This document shows positions 18,659-27,747 of a stretch of DNA of 64,000 nucleotides, one piece after another. Origin of the DNA: Corynebacterium frankenforstense DSM 45800 (lineage in GTDB: Bacteria; Actinomycetota; Actinomycetes; Mycobacteriales; Mycobacteriaceae); contig NZ_CP009247.1 of NCBI RefSeq assembly GCF_001941485.1, forward strand, positions 620,001 through 684,000, written 5' to 3'. Every line of letters begins with the position of its first letter. The first letter of the stretch is position 1. Made by a program: the position numbers and the translations under genes. The notes beneath the pieces are model-generated. The model was not told the DNA's origin and did not search any database. It saw only the letters and a program-made list of their open reading frames with translations.

Positions 18659-19807
18659 ATGACCGAGCAGAACGAGCCGAAGATCTACAAGGGCCTGGCC
18701 GGCGTGCTGGCCGACTACACCGCCGTCTCCAAGGTGATGCCCGAGACGAACTCCCTGACCTACCGCGGCTACCCCGTCCAGGACCTCGTGGAGAACTGCT
18801 CCTACGAGGAGGTCACCTACCTGCTGTGGAACGGGGAGCTGCCCACCGCCGAGCAGCTCGCCGAGCACAACGCCGCCGGGCGCTCCTACCGCGAGCTCGA
18901 CCCGGGCCTGGTCGCCGCCGTGCACTCCCTGCCGGAGACCTGCCACCCGATGGACGTCGTGCGCACCGCCGTGAGCTACCTGGGCACCAAGGACCCCGAG
19001 CTGTTCACCCCGGACTCCGACCACATCCGCCTGGTCGGCCACCACCTGCAGGCCCAGCTGCCCATGGCCATCGCCCTGGACATCCGCCGCCGCGCCGGCA
19101 AGGGCGTGATCGCCCCGGACCCGGACAAGGGGGTCGCCGAGAACTTCCTGACCATGGTCTTCGGCACCGAGGAGGGCTCGCCGGCGGCGGACCCGGAGGA
19201 CATCCGCGCCTTCGAGCAGTCCCTGATCCTCTACGCCGAGCACTCCTTCAACGCCTCGACCTTCACCGCGCGCGTGATCACCTCGACGCGCTCGGACGCC
19301 TACTCCGCGATCACCGGCGCCGTGGGTGCCCTCAAGGGCCCACTGCACGGCGGCGCCAACGAGTTCGTCATGCACGCCATGGCGGAGATCGACGACCCGG
19401 CCAAGGCCGCCGACTGGGTCAACGCGCGTCTGGACGCCAAGGACCTGATCATGGGCTTCGGCCACCGCGTCTACAAGCGCGGCGACTCGCGCGTGCCCAG
19501 CATGGAGAAGGCCTTCCGCGAGCTGGCGCGCCGTCACGACCAGGAGAAGTGGGTCGAGATGTACGAGAACATGCAGGAGGCCATGGACGCGCGCACCGGC
19601 ATCAAGCCCAACCTGGACTTCCCGGCCGGCCCCGCGTACCACATCCTGGGCTTCCCCACGGACTTCTTCACCCCGATCTTCGTGGTCGCCCGCCTGGCCG
19701 GCTGGACCGCGCACATCGTCGAGCAGTTCGAGAACAACTCGCTGATCCGCCCGCTGTCCGCCTACAACGGCCCCGAGCAGCGCGCCGTCGCGGACGCCGA
19801 CCGCTAG
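18659..19807 (+). CDS. prpC: 2-methylcitrate synthase
   Basis: Citrate-synthase family enzyme condensing propionyl-CoA with oxaloacetate. 382 aa, the short type typical of methylcitrate synthases. Catalytic His is in LKGPLHGGANEFVMHAM, a second conserved His in MGFGHRVYKRGDSR, and Asp in NLDFPAGPAYH. GAGAGGAA lies 7 nt before the ATG. It is the last gene of prpDBC; a strong palindrome follows. PrpC rather than GltA is supported by the operon and length. Confidence 0.95.
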   Translation: MTEQNEPKIYKGLAGVLADYTAVSKVMPETNSLTYRGYPVQDLVENCSYEEVTYLLWNGELPTAEQLAEHNAAGRSYRELDPGLVAAVHSLPETCHPMDVVRTAVSYLGTKDPELFTPDSDHIRLVGHHLQAQLPMAIALDIRRRAGKGVIAPDPDKGVAENFLTMVFGTEEGSPAADPEDIRAFEQSLILYAEHSFNASTFTARVITSTRSDAYSAITGAVGALKGPLHGGANEFVMHAMAEIDDPAKAADWVNARLDAKDLIMGFGHRVYKRGDSRVPSMEKAFRELARRHDQEKWVEMYENMQEAMDARTGIKPNLDFPAGPAYHILGFPTDFFTPIFVVARLAGWTAHIVEQFENNSLIRPLSAYNGPEQRAVADADR

Positions 19808-19822
19808 TTCGCCCACCCGGCG

Positions 19823-19878
19823 ATTGCCGACGCCCGTGGTGCGCGCCCGTGCGCGCACCACGGGCGACGTCGTGTGAG
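19823..19878. repeat. Motif-bounded palindromic element after prpC
   Basis: ATTGCCGACG leads into a perfect 16-bp stem (19831-19846 with 19851-19866; 4-nt loop CCGT), followed by a degenerate inverted motif end GACGTCGTGTGA. There is no U-run, so it is not a classical terminator though it could protect or end the prpDBC mRNA. Confidence 0.55.
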
Positions 19879-19902
19879 GGGTACCCGATTCCGGCCTTTC
19901 AG

Positions 19903-19918
19903 AGTGTTTGGTTACACT
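19903..19918. promoter_or_regulatory. Possible operator over the pyc promoter
   Basis: AGTGT-N6-ACACT, a symmetric 16-mer. Its right arm overlaps a -10-like TACACT, about 90 nt before the pyc GTG. The regulator is unknown; it is not a clean GlxR (TGTGA-N6-TCACA) site. Confidence 0.35.
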
Positions 19919-20006
19919 TTTGGGCGTACGCGTATCCACGCGCACATCCTGCAGGCGCGCGGTCGGGCCCTGCGCGCCGGGCTCACGGAGAAAGGACCGA
20001 TGCCCC

Positions 20007-23000
20007 GTGGTATCCGAGAACACCCCCAGTTTTGAGAAGATCCTCGTGGCCAACCGCGGGGAGATCGCCGTACGTGCGTTCCGCGCGGCCTACGAGGTCG
20101 GCGCCTCCACGGTGGCGGTCTACCCGGCGGAGGACCGCAACTCCTTCCACCGCTCCTTCGCCAACGAGGCCGTGCGCATCGGGCGCGACGACTCGCCGGT
20201 CAAGGCGTACCTGAACATCAAGGAGATCATCCGCGCCGCCAAGAAGACCGGCGCCGATGCGGTCTACCCCGGCTACGGCTTCCTCTCCGAGAACGCCGCG
20301 CTGGCGCGCGCGTGTGCGGACAACGGCATCACCTTCATCGGCCCGCCGCCGGAGGTCCTGGACCTGACCGGCGACAAGGCGGCCGCCGTCGAGGCCGCCG
20401 CCGAGGCCGGCCTGCCGATCCTCGACGACTCGCCGGCCTCCGACGACATCGACACCATCGTCGAGTACGCCGAGGGTCGCGAGTACCCGCTGTTCGTCAA
20501 GGCCGTCGCCGGCGGCGGCGGACGCGGCATGCGCTTCGTCGAGAGCCCCGACAAGCTGCGCGAGCTGGCCGCGGAGGCCTCCCGCGAGGCGGCCGCCGCC
20601 TTCGGCTCCGGCGAGGTCTACGTCGAGCGCGCCGTGATCGACCCGCAGCACATCGAGGTCCAGATCCTCGGCGACGCCACCGGTGACGTCATCCACCTCT
20701 ACGAGCGCGACTGCTCCCTGCAGCGGCGCCATCAGAAGGTCGTCGAGATCGCCCCGGGCCAGCACCTCGACCCGGAGCTGCGCGAGCAGATCTGCGCCGA
20801 CGCCGTGCGCTTCTGCGAGCACATCGGCTACCAGGGCGCCGGCACCGTCGAGTTCCTCGTCGACCGCGAGGGCCGCCACGTCTTCATCGAGATGAACCCG
20901 CGCATCCAGGTCGAGCACACCGTGACCGAGGAGGTCACCCAGGTCGACCTGGTCAAGTCGCAGATGCAGATTGCCGCGGGGGCCACCCTCAAGGAGCTGG
21001 GCCTGCGCCAGGAGGACATCCACACCTCGGGCGCGGCCCTGCAGTGCCGCATCACCACCGAGGACCCGAACAACGGCTTCCGCCCCGACACCGGCACGAT
21101 CACCTCCTACCGCTCGCCGGGCGGCGCCGGCGTGCGCCTCGACGGCGCGGCCCAGCTCGGCGGCGAGATCACCCCGAACTTCGACTCCATGCTGGTCAAG
21201 ATGACCTGCCGCGGGCCGAACTTCGCCACCGCCGTGGCGCGTGCCCAGCGCGCGCTCGCCGAGTTCGACGTCTCCGGCGTGACCACGAACATCGGCTTCC
21301 TGCGCGCGCTGCTGCACGAGGACGACTTCCAGCACAACCGGATCTCGACCTCCTTCATCGCGGACCACTCCTGGCTGCTGCAGGCCCCGCCGGTCGACGA
21401 CGAGCCCAGCCGCATCCTCGAGTACCTCGCCGAGGTCACCGTCAACCGCCCGCACGGCGAGCCCTTCGAAGCCGTGCGCCCGCGGCTGAAGCTGCCCGAG
21501 CTCGACGAGACCGCCGCGCTGCCGCGCGGTTCCCGCGACGAGCTGCTGCAGTACGGCCCGGAGGAGTTCGCCCGCAGGCTGCGCAAGTCCGACGCGCTGA
21601 AGCTGACCGACACCACCTTCCGCGACGCCCACCAGTCGCTGCTGGCCACCCGCGTGCGCGGCGAGGCGCTCATCCCGGCGGCGCGCGCCGTCTCCCGGAT
21701 GACGCCGAACCTGTTCAGCGTCGAGGCCTGGGGCGGGGCGACCTACGACGTCGCCATGCGCTTCCTGCACGAGGACCCGTGGGTGCGCCTGGACGACCTG
21801 CGCCAGGCGATGCCCAACGTCAACATCCAGATGCTGCTGCGCGGGCGCAACACGGTCGGCTACACGCCCTACCCGGACGAGGTCTGCAAGGCCTTCGTCC
21901 AGGAGGCCGCCGACAGCGGCGTCGACGTCTTCCGCATCTTCGACGCGTTGAACGACATCTCGCAGATGCGTCCGGCCATCGACGCCGTCCTCGAGACGGG
22001 CACCACGGTCGCCGAGGTCGCCATGGCCTACTCCGGTGACTTGACCGACCCGAACGAGGACCTCTACACGCTGGACTACTACCTGCGCCTGGCCGAGCAG
22101 ATCGTCAAGTCCGGCGCGCACATCCTGGCCATCAAGGACATGGCCGGCCTGATGCGCCCGGCCGCGGCCAAGAAGCTGGTCAAGGCGCTGCGCCACGAAT
22201 TCGACCTGCCGGTGCACGTGCACACCCACGACACCGCCGGCGGCTCGCTGGCGACCTACCTCGCCGCCGCCGACGCCGGTGCGGACGCCGTCGACGCGGC
22301 CAGCGCCCCGATGTCGGGCACCACCTCGCAGCCCTCGCTGTCCGCCGTGGTGGCCGCCTTCGCCAACACCTGGCGCGACACCGGCGTGGACCTGCAGGCC
22401 GTCTGCGACCTGGAGCCGTACTGGGAGGCCGTGCGCGCCCTGTACAAGCCCTTCGAGGCCGGCGTGCCCGGCCCGACCGGGCGTGTCTACCACCACGAGA
22501 TCCCGGGCGGCCAGCTGTCCAACCTGCGTGCGCAGGCCACGGCGCTGGGCCTGGCCGACCGCTTCGAGCTCATCGAGGACACCTACGCGGACGTCAACGA
22601 GCTGCTCGGTCGGCCGACCAAGGTCACCCCGTCCTCGAAGGTCGTCGGTGACCTGGCGCTCGCCCTGGTGGGCAGCGGCGTCACCGTCGCGGAGTTCGCC
22701 GAGGACCCGAAGGCCCACGACATCCCGGACTCGGTGATCGCCTTCCTGCGCGGCGAGCTGGGCACCCCGCCCGGCGGCTGGCCCGAGGAGCTGCGCGAGA
22801 AGGCCCTGGCCGGCCGCAAGGAGAGCCCGGACCCGCTCCAGGACCTCGAGCCGGAGGACTCCGAGGCGCTGCACTCGAAGGACCGCACCACGCGCCGCAA
22901 GACGCTGGACCGCCTGCTCTTCCCGAAGCCGGCCAAGGAATTCGCCGAGCACCGCCAGCGCTACGGCAACGTCTCCCGCCTGGAGGACCGCGAGTTCTTC

Positions 23001-23420
23001 TACGGCCTGGAGGAGGGCGTCGAACGCGTCATCCAGATCCCGGACTCCTCGCGGCGCATGACCGTGCGTCTCGACGCCGTGGGCGAGCCCGACGCGAAGG
23101 GCATGCGCTCGGTCGTCTGCACCGTCAACGGCCAGGTCCGCCCGCTGCGCGTGCGCGACCACTCGGTCGAGTCGGTGACCTCCTCGGTGGAGAAGGCCGA
23201 CCCGTCCGTCGAGGGCCAGGTGCCCGCGCCGTTCGCCGGCGTGGTCACGGTGACCGTCGAGCAGGGCGACGAGGTCAAGGCCGGCGACCAGGTCGCCGTG
23301 ATCGAGGCGATGAAGATGGAGGCCTCGATCTCCGCCACGGTCGACGGCACCGTCGAGCGCGTGGTGATCAAGCAGGCCACCAAGGTCGAGGGCGGTGACC
23401 TGATCGTCGAGATCGCCTAG
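20007..23420 (+). CDS. pyc: Pyruvate carboxylase
   Basis: Biotin-dependent anaplerotic enzyme: pyruvate + HCO3- + ATP to oxaloacetate. 1,137 aa in one chain. Biotin carboxylase domain ([15 protein letters not shown] at the N-terminus; ATP-grasp FVKAVAGGGGRGMRF), carboxyltransferase domain (TDTTFRDAHQSLLATRVR; the metal/Lys region HILAIKDMAGLMRP, HVHTHDTAGG), and a C-terminal biotinyl domain with Lys1103 in EAMKMEA. GTG 20007 has GGAGAAAGGA upstream at suitable distance, and the upstream in-frame extension has no homology. A terminator follows. It depends on BirA (34895-35689) for biotinylation. Confidence 0.97.
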   Translation: MVSENTPSFEKILVANRGEIAVRAFRAAYEVGASTVAVYPAEDRNSFHRSFANEAVRIGRDDSPVKAYLNIKEIIRAAKKTGADAVYPGYGFLSENAALARACADNGITFIGPPPEVLDLTGDKAAAVEAAAEAGLPILDDSPASDDIDTIVEYAEGREYPLFVKAVAGGGGRGMRFVESPDKLRELAAEASREAAAAFGSGEVYVERAVIDPQHIEVQILGDATGDVIHLYERDCSLQRRHQKVVEIAPGQHLDPELREQICADAVRFCEHIGYQGAGTVEFLVDREGRHVFIEMNPRIQVEHTVTEEVTQVDLVKSQMQIAAGATLKELGLRQEDIHTSGAALQCRITTEDPNNGFRPDTGTITSYRSPGGAGVRLDGAAQLGGEITPNFDSMLVKMTCRGPNFATAVARAQRALAEFDVSGVTTNIGFLRALLHEDDFQHNRISTSFIADHSWLLQAPPVDDEPSRILEYLAEVTVNRPHGEPFEAVRPRLKLPELDETAALPRGSRDELLQYGPEEFARRLRKSDALKLTDTTFRDAHQSLLATRVRGEALIPAARAVSRMTPNLFSVEAWGGATYDVAMRFLHEDPWVRLDDLRQAMPNVNIQMLLRGRNTVGYTPYPDEVCKAFVQEAADSGVDVFRIFDALNDISQMRPAIDAVLETGTTVAEVAMAYSGDLTDPNEDLYTLDYYLRLAEQIVKSGAHILAIKDMAGLMRPAAAKKLVKALRHEFDLPVHVHTHDTAGGSLATYLAAADAGADAVDAASAPMSGTTSQPSLSAVVAAFANTWRDTGVDLQAVCDLEPYWEAVRALYKPFEAGVPGPTGRVYHHEIPGGQLSNLRAQATALGLADRFELIEDTYADVNELLGRPTKVTPSSKVVGDLALALVGSGVTVAEFAEDPKAHDIPDSVIAFLRGELGTPPGGWPEELREKALAGRKESPDPLQDLEPEDSEALHSKDRTTRRKTLDRLLFPKPAKEFAEHRQRYGNVSRLEDREFFYGLEEGVERVIQIPDSSRRMTVRLDAVGEPDAKGMRSVVCTVNGQVRPLRVRDHSVESVTSSVEKADPSVEGQVPAPFAGVVTVTVEQGDEVKAGDQVAVIEAMKMEASISATVDGTVERVVIKQATKVEGGDLIVEIA

Positions 23421-23476
23421 CGTCGGCGCGCGCCCGACGGCCCGGTCCGGCCGCTGAGGCGCCCGGCCCGGACAGC

Positions 23477-23517
23477 GGCGCCGCCCGGCGGGATGACTCT
23501 CCCCGCCGGGCGGCGCC
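23477..23517 (+). terminator. Terminator after pyc
   Basis: Perfect 16-bp stem GGCGCCGCCCGGCGGG and its complement, 9-nt loop, then TCT only. A very stable hairpin with a poor U-tract; it also sits just past the 3' end of the convergent small gene. Confidence 0.65.
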
Positions 23518-23526
23518 TCTCCGCAT

Positions 23527-23730
23527 TTAGCTCTCGGTGACGCGGAACGAGTAGGTGTTGAACACGGGGTCGTGGATCTCCAGCTCGTAGCTCTGCCCAC
23601 GCGCGTCCGCGCCCTCGCGCAGCGACTCGATCTCCGCCGCGTTGAAGCGGTTGACGGTGACGACGAGCGCGCAGGCGACGATCACGGCGACGGCGCAGGC
23701 CGTGGCGACGACTTTCGCGGTGGTGGACAT
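23527..23730 (-). CDS. Small single-pass membrane protein
   Basis: A 67-aa protein: MSTTAKVVATACAVAVIVACALVVTV is an uncleaved signal-anchor or signal peptide, followed by a short extracellular polar part ending ...SYELEIHDPVFNTYSFRVTES. Function unknown. It sits between the pyc terminator and accBC, transcribed like accBC but with its own start. Codon use matches its neighbours. No strong ribosome-binding site, so I am only fairly sure it is expressed. Confidence 0.6.
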   Translation of the reverse strand: MSTTAKVVATACAVAVIVACALVVTVNRFNAAEIESLREGADARGQSYELEIHDPVFNTYSFRVTES

Positions 23731-23879
23731 GTCCGCCGAGGGTAGGGGAGGGTCACGCCGGTGGCACGGCCCTGAGCCCGATCGTTACGGCTTCGATACG
23801 CCCGGTCGCCGTGCCTCTGCGGTACGACGCCCCGTGCACGCCGCGGCTGCGGCATGTCCCCCCGGCACGCCCGCGCGGG

Positions 23880-25652
23880 CTACTTGATCTCGAGGAGCTG
23901 CTCGCCCTTGGTCACTCCGGCGCCCTCCTCGGCGGCGAGCCCGGTGACCTTGCCGGCCTTGTGGGCCTTGACGGGGTTCTCCATCTTCATCGCCTCGAGC
24001 ACGGCCACCACGTCACCCTCGGCGACCTCGTCGCCCTCGGAGACGTTGACCTTGATCACGGTGCCCTGCATCGGGGCGATCACGGCGTCGCCGGAGGCGG
24101 CGGACGCCTTGCCGGTGGCGCGGCGCTTGCGGGTCTTGCGCCGCGGGGTGAACCCGCCCAGGGAGAGCGAGGAGGGCAGCGCGATCTCGACGCGGCGGCC
24201 GTTGATCTCGACGACGACCTTGTGGTTCGGGTCGGTGCCGTCCTCGTCGGCGGTCTCGGTCGGGTCGGTGAACGGCTCGATCGGGTTGTCCCACTCCTCC
24301 TCGATCCACTTGGTGTAGACCGAGAAGCCGTCCCCGTCACCGATGAAGGCCGGGTCGGAGACGATCAGGCGGTGGAAGGGCAGCACGGTCGGCATGCCCT
24401 CGACCTTGTACTCGTCCAGGGCGCGCCGGGAGCGCTCGAGGGCCTCGGTGCGGTCCTCGCCGTAGACGATCAGCTTGGCCAGCATGGAGTCGAACTGGCC
24501 GCCGACCACGGAGCCCTCGCGCACGCCGGAGTCGACGCGCACACCCGGGCCGGACGGCTCGTGGTAGCCGGTGACGGTGCCCGGCGTCGGCATGAAGTTG
24601 GAGCCGGCGTCCTCGCCGTTGATCCGGAACTCGAAGGCGTGCCCGCGCGGGGTCGGGTCCTCGGTGAAGCGCAGCTGCTCGCCCTCGGCGATGCGGAACT
24701 GCTCGCGGACCAGGTCGATGCCGGTGGTCATCTCGGTGACGGGGTGCTCGACCTGCAGGCGGGTGTTGACCTCCAGGAAGGAGACCAGGCCGTCGGAGCC
24801 GACGAGGTACTCGACGGTGCCGGCGCCGTAGTAGCCGGCCTCGCGGCAGATGCGCTTGGCCGAGGAGTGGATCAGCTCGCGCTGCTCGTCGGTCAGGTAG
24901 GGCGCCGGGGCCTCCTCGACGAGCTTCTGGAAGCGTCGCTGCAGCGAGCAGTCGCGGGTGCCCACGACGATGACGTTGCCGTGCTGGTCGGCGAGGACCT
25001 GGGCCTCGACGTGGCGGGCGCGGTCGAGATAGCGCTCGACGAAGCACTCGCCGCGGCCGAAGGCGGCCGTGGCCTCGCGGGTGGCGGACTCGTAGAGCTC
25101 GGCGACCTCGTCGAGCTCGTGGGCGACCTTCATGCCGCGCCCGCCGCCGCCGAAGGCGGCCTTGATGGCGATGGGCAGGCCGTGCTTCTCGGCGAAGGCG
25201 ACGACCTCGTCGGCGTCGGCGACGGGGTCCTGGGTGCCGGGCACCATCGGGGCGTCGGCACGCTCGGCGATGTGGCGGGCGGTGACCTTGTCGCCGAGGG
25301 CGGCGATGGACTCCGGCGAGGGCCCGATCCAGATCAGCCCGGCGTCGATGACCGCGCGGGCGAAGTCGGCGTTCTCGGCGAGGAAGCCGTAGCCGGGGTG
25401 GACCGCGTTGGCGCCGGACTTGCCGGCGGCCGCGACGATCTTCTCGATGTCCAGGTAGGTCTCGGCGGCCGTCGAGCCGCCCAGCGCGAAGGCCTCGTCG
25501 GCCATCTCGACGAAGGGGGCGTCGGCGTCCGGTTCGGCGTAGACGGCCACGGAGGCGATTCCCGCGTCCTTGGCGGCGCGGATGACGCGCACGGCGATCT
25601 CTCCGCGGTTGGCCACGAGGACCTTGCTGATCTTCCGGGATTCGACGGCCAC
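23880..25652 (-). CDS. accBC: Acyl-CoA carboxylase alpha subunit (biotin carboxylase + BCCP)
   Basis: Shared alpha subunit for the corynebacterial acetyl-CoA and long-chain acyl-CoA carboxylases. 590 aa: biotin carboxylase ([25 protein letters not shown]-grasp loop [33 protein letters not shown]), a short linker with a basic stretch (RRKTRKRR), then the biotinyl domain with Lys556 in [13 protein letters not shown] take the GTG at 25652 ([10 protein letters not shown]) because AGGAG lies 7 nt before it; a further in-frame start upstream adds 17 residues. Partners DtsR1, DtsR2 and AccE are encoded at 30.8-34.8 kb. Confidence 0.96.
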   Translation of the reverse strand: MAVESRKISKVLVANRGEIAVRVIRAAKDAGIASVAVYAEPDADAPFVEMADEAFALGGSTAAETYLDIEKIVAAAGKSGANAVHPGYGFLAENADFARAVIDAGLIWIGPSPESIAALGDKVTARHIAERADAPMVPGTQDPVADADEVVAFAEKHGLPIAIKAAFGGGGRGMKVAHELDEVAELYESATREATAAFGRGECFVERYLDRARHVEAQVLADQHGNVIVVGTRDCSLQRRFQKLVEEAPAPYLTDEQRELIHSSAKRICREAGYYGAGTVEYLVGSDGLVSFLEVNTRLQVEHPVTEMTTGIDLVREQFRIAEGEQLRFTEDPTPRGHAFEFRINGEDAGSNFMPTPGTVTGYHEPSGPGVRVDSGVREGSVVGGQFDSMLAKLIVYGEDRTEALERSRRALDEYKVEGMPTVLPFHRLIVSDPAFIGDGDGFSVYTKWIEEEWDNPIEPFTDPTETADEDGTDPNHKVVVEINGRRVEIALPSSLSLGGFTPRRKTRKRRATGKASAASGDAVIAPMQGTVIKVNVSEGDEVAEGDVVAVLEAMKMENPVKAHKAGKVTGLAAEEGAGVTKGEQLLEIK

Positions 25653-25948
25653 TGTCACTCTCCTGGGCTCGGTTGGGGCGTGGACGGGTGCTTGTTTCGG
25701 CACCGTAACTTACGCCAGTCTAGGGCACGCGACAAAAATTGAGCGAATCCTCATGTTTCGGCGCGCCGCTTTCCGACGCCCCGTCTATCGCACCGTCTGC
25801 GGTCTCAGTTACGGGGGTGCCGCGCCGACGGGCGGCGCATTTGTTGTGCTGGAGCTATAAAAGCGGCGGCATTGCACGGGGTGCCGCCGGCGGCGCGCCG
25901 GTGCCGCCGGGGTCGCTCCGGCGCGCGTGCCCGCGCGGTGCCGGCGTG
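25653..25948. other. accBC-sseA intergenic region
   Basis: No gene seen. It holds the accBC 5' region (AT-richer near 25690-25760) and one copy of the dispersed motif, TTTCCGACGCC, at 25770-25780 followed by GC-rich sequence up to the sseA terminator. Confidence 0.6.
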
Positions 25949-25983
25949 AAAAACGGGTGCCACGCGGACGCGCGGCACCCGTT
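25949..25983 (-). terminator. Intrinsic terminator of sseA
   Basis: Stem AACGGGTGCC/GGCACCCGTT with a 12-nt loop, ending in TTTTT on the minus strand. Confidence 0.82.
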
Positions 25984-25998
25984 GGGGAGGGGAGCGGT

Positions 25999-26880
25999 CT
26001 AGGGCTCCTCGCCGGTGCGGATCGGCATGCGGATCATGTTGCCCCACTCGGACCACGAGCCGTCGTAGTTGCGCACGTTGTCGAAGCCGAGCAGGTACTT
26101 CAGCACGAACCACGCGTGCGCGGAGCGGTCGCCGAGCTGGCAGTAGGTGACCGTGGGGGCGTCCGGGTCGAGTGCGGAGTAGTTCTCGCGCAGCTCCTCG
26201 ACCGGGCGGAAGTTGTTGTTGAAGTGCACCGCGGAGCGCCACGGGGCGTGCACGGCACCCGGGATGTGGCCGGAGCGCTCGACCGACTTCGGCGCGTAGT
26301 TCTGGTCGGAGGCCTTGCCGGTGTACTCGTCGATGTCGCGGACGTCGACCAGCGAGAGACCGTTCTCGCCGCGGGCGGCGGCCAGGACCTCGTCGACGAA
26401 GACGCGGGCGGAGGAGTCGTCGCGCTCGACGACGGGGTAGTCGGTGGCCGGGTACTCGGGCACGGCGAAGGAGGTGTCGCGCTCCTCGGCCATCCAGGCG
26501 TCGCGGCCGCCGTCGAGGAGGCGGACGTCCTCGTGGCCGAACAGCTCGAAGACCCACAGCGTGTAGGCGGCCCACCAGTTGGACTTGTCGCCGTAGATGA
26601 CCACGGTGTCGTCGCGGGCGATGCCCTTCTCGCGCATCAGGCGGGCGAAGGCCTCGCCGTCGATGAAGTCGCGGGTGACCGGGTCGTTGAGGTCGCGCTG
26701 CCAGTCGATGCGCACGGCGCCGGGGATGTGCCCGATGTCGTAGAGGAGCGCGTCCTCGTCGGACTCGACGACCCGCAGCCCCTTGACGCCGAGGCGGGCG
26801 GAGAGCCACGCGGCGGTGACCAGCCGCTCCGGGTGGGCGTACTGCTGGAAGGGCGGGTGCGGATCAAACGGCACTGGCAC
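25999..26880 (-). CDS. sseA: Thiosulfate/3-mercaptopyruvate sulfurtransferase
   Basis: Tandem-rhodanese-domain sulfurtransferase, 293 aa, that moves sulfane sulfur from thiosulfate or 3-mercaptopyruvate to acceptors such as cyanide or thiols. The N-terminal inactive rhodanese domain ([18 protein letters not shown] ... DGGRDAW) and C-terminal active domain ([20 protein letters not shown]) are both complete. Catalytic Cys247 is in [12 protein letters not shown] start at 26880 with AAAGG 8-9 nt upstream. It lies between accBC and the DUF3151 gene on the same strand, with its own terminator. Confidence 0.93.
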   Translation of the reverse strand: MPVPFDPHPPFQQYAHPERLVTAAWLSARLGVKGLRVVESDEDALLYDIGHIPGAVRIDWQRDLNDPVTRDFIDGEAFARLMREKGIARDDTVVIYGDKSNWWAAYTLWVFELFGHEDVRLLDGGRDAWMAEERDTSFAVPEYPATDYPVVERDDSSARVFVDEVLAAARGENGLSLVDVRDIDEYTGKASDQNYAPKSVERSGHIPGAVHAPWRSAVHFNNNFRPVEELRENYSALDPDAPTVTYCQLGDRSAHAWFVLKYLLGFDNVRNYDGSWSEWGNMIRMPIRTGEEP

Positions 26881-27108
26881 GATGGTGACCTTTCTGCTGC
26901 CGGGACTGCTTCGTCGCCCGCACGCCGGGATCGGCGGGGACGACGTATATTTGTACCCCCACGATACCGCCGCGGGGCCCCACGGTCACGCAGGCGCACA
27001 CGTCATGACGCAGCTCACGTCACAGCGGCGCGCGCCCCGCCGCCGCCCGTCGCGCCCCGTCGCCGGCCGGTGTGGCCCGGCGTCGCGCCGGCGAACGCCG
27101 GCGTCGGC

Positions 27109-27543
27109 TCACTTGTCGAGCAGCGTGGCCACGCAGCCCGGGTCGGCGTCGGAGAGCATCTGGCGGCAGCGGTCGTACTCGTCGTCCTCGCCGATCAGCT
27201 TCGCGGCCCGCGCGAGCGCGGCGATGGCGCGCAGCACGCCCTGGTTCGGCTCGTGCGAGAAGGGCACCGGGCCCCAGCCCTTCCAGCCGTTGTGGCGCAG
27301 GCGGTCCAGGCTGCGGTGGTAGCCGGTGCGCGCGAAGGCGTAGGCGACGAGCTTGTCCTCGTCGGCGGCGTCGGCCCCGGCGGCCTCGAGGGCGTCGAGG
27401 GCCTGCTCGGCGCGGGCGGCCCACACCAGCGGGCTGTCCGGGTGCGCGATGGCGGTGGCCGGGGTCTGCGGGTCACCGGCGTCGGCGGCCGGGTCGGCGG
27501 GCAGGTGGACCGGGGGCGGGGCGAGCATGTCGTTGATCTCCAT
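27109..27543 (-). CDS. DUF3151 family protein
   Basis: A 144-aa conserved actinobacterial protein, recognised by its DUF3151-like body: SPLVWAARAEQALD..., VAYAFARTGYHRSLDRLRHNGWKGWGPVPFSHEPNQGVLRA and a Cys in the end (DPGCVATLLDK). It is predicted all-helical, soluble, without catalytic motif; function unknown. The ATG at 27543 (MEINDMLAPPP) starts the conserved part. It faces away from the acyltransferase gene, leaving a 200-nt divergent promoter region that contains GATACAAT near 27598. Confidence 0.86.
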   Translation of the reverse strand: MEINDMLAPPPVHLPADPAADAGDPQTPATAIAHPDSPLVWAARAEQALDALEAAGADAADEDKLVAYAFARTGYHRSLDRLRHNGWKGWGPVPFSHEPNQGVLRAIAALARAAKLIGEDDEYDRCRQMLSDADPGCVATLLDK

Positions 27544-27747
27544 GGCGCCCACCCTAACCCGCCCTGAGCCGCGTGCGCCGGGGCCTGCCCACCTGCTGAT
27601 ACAATTCCACGCGGCTATCGCCCGGTCCGGGGCCGGCGCCGTGGGGCGCCCGCCCGCCCCGGGCACGGCGCGCGCGGTCCGTCCACCGCGCTCGCGGACG
27701 ACGACGGGACGGGGAAGAGGACCGCTGGTTCTGAGGTGAGCACGAGC

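Noticed and set aside
19831..19866. Rho-independent terminator of prpC
   Set aside because: Very strong stem but no U-run; kept as a palindromic repeat element.
19983..23600. A 1,205-codon minus-strand open frame opposite pyc
   Set aside because: Shadow of pyc: its Arg/Gly/Val/His/Asp composition mirrors the codon third positions; pyc is certain.
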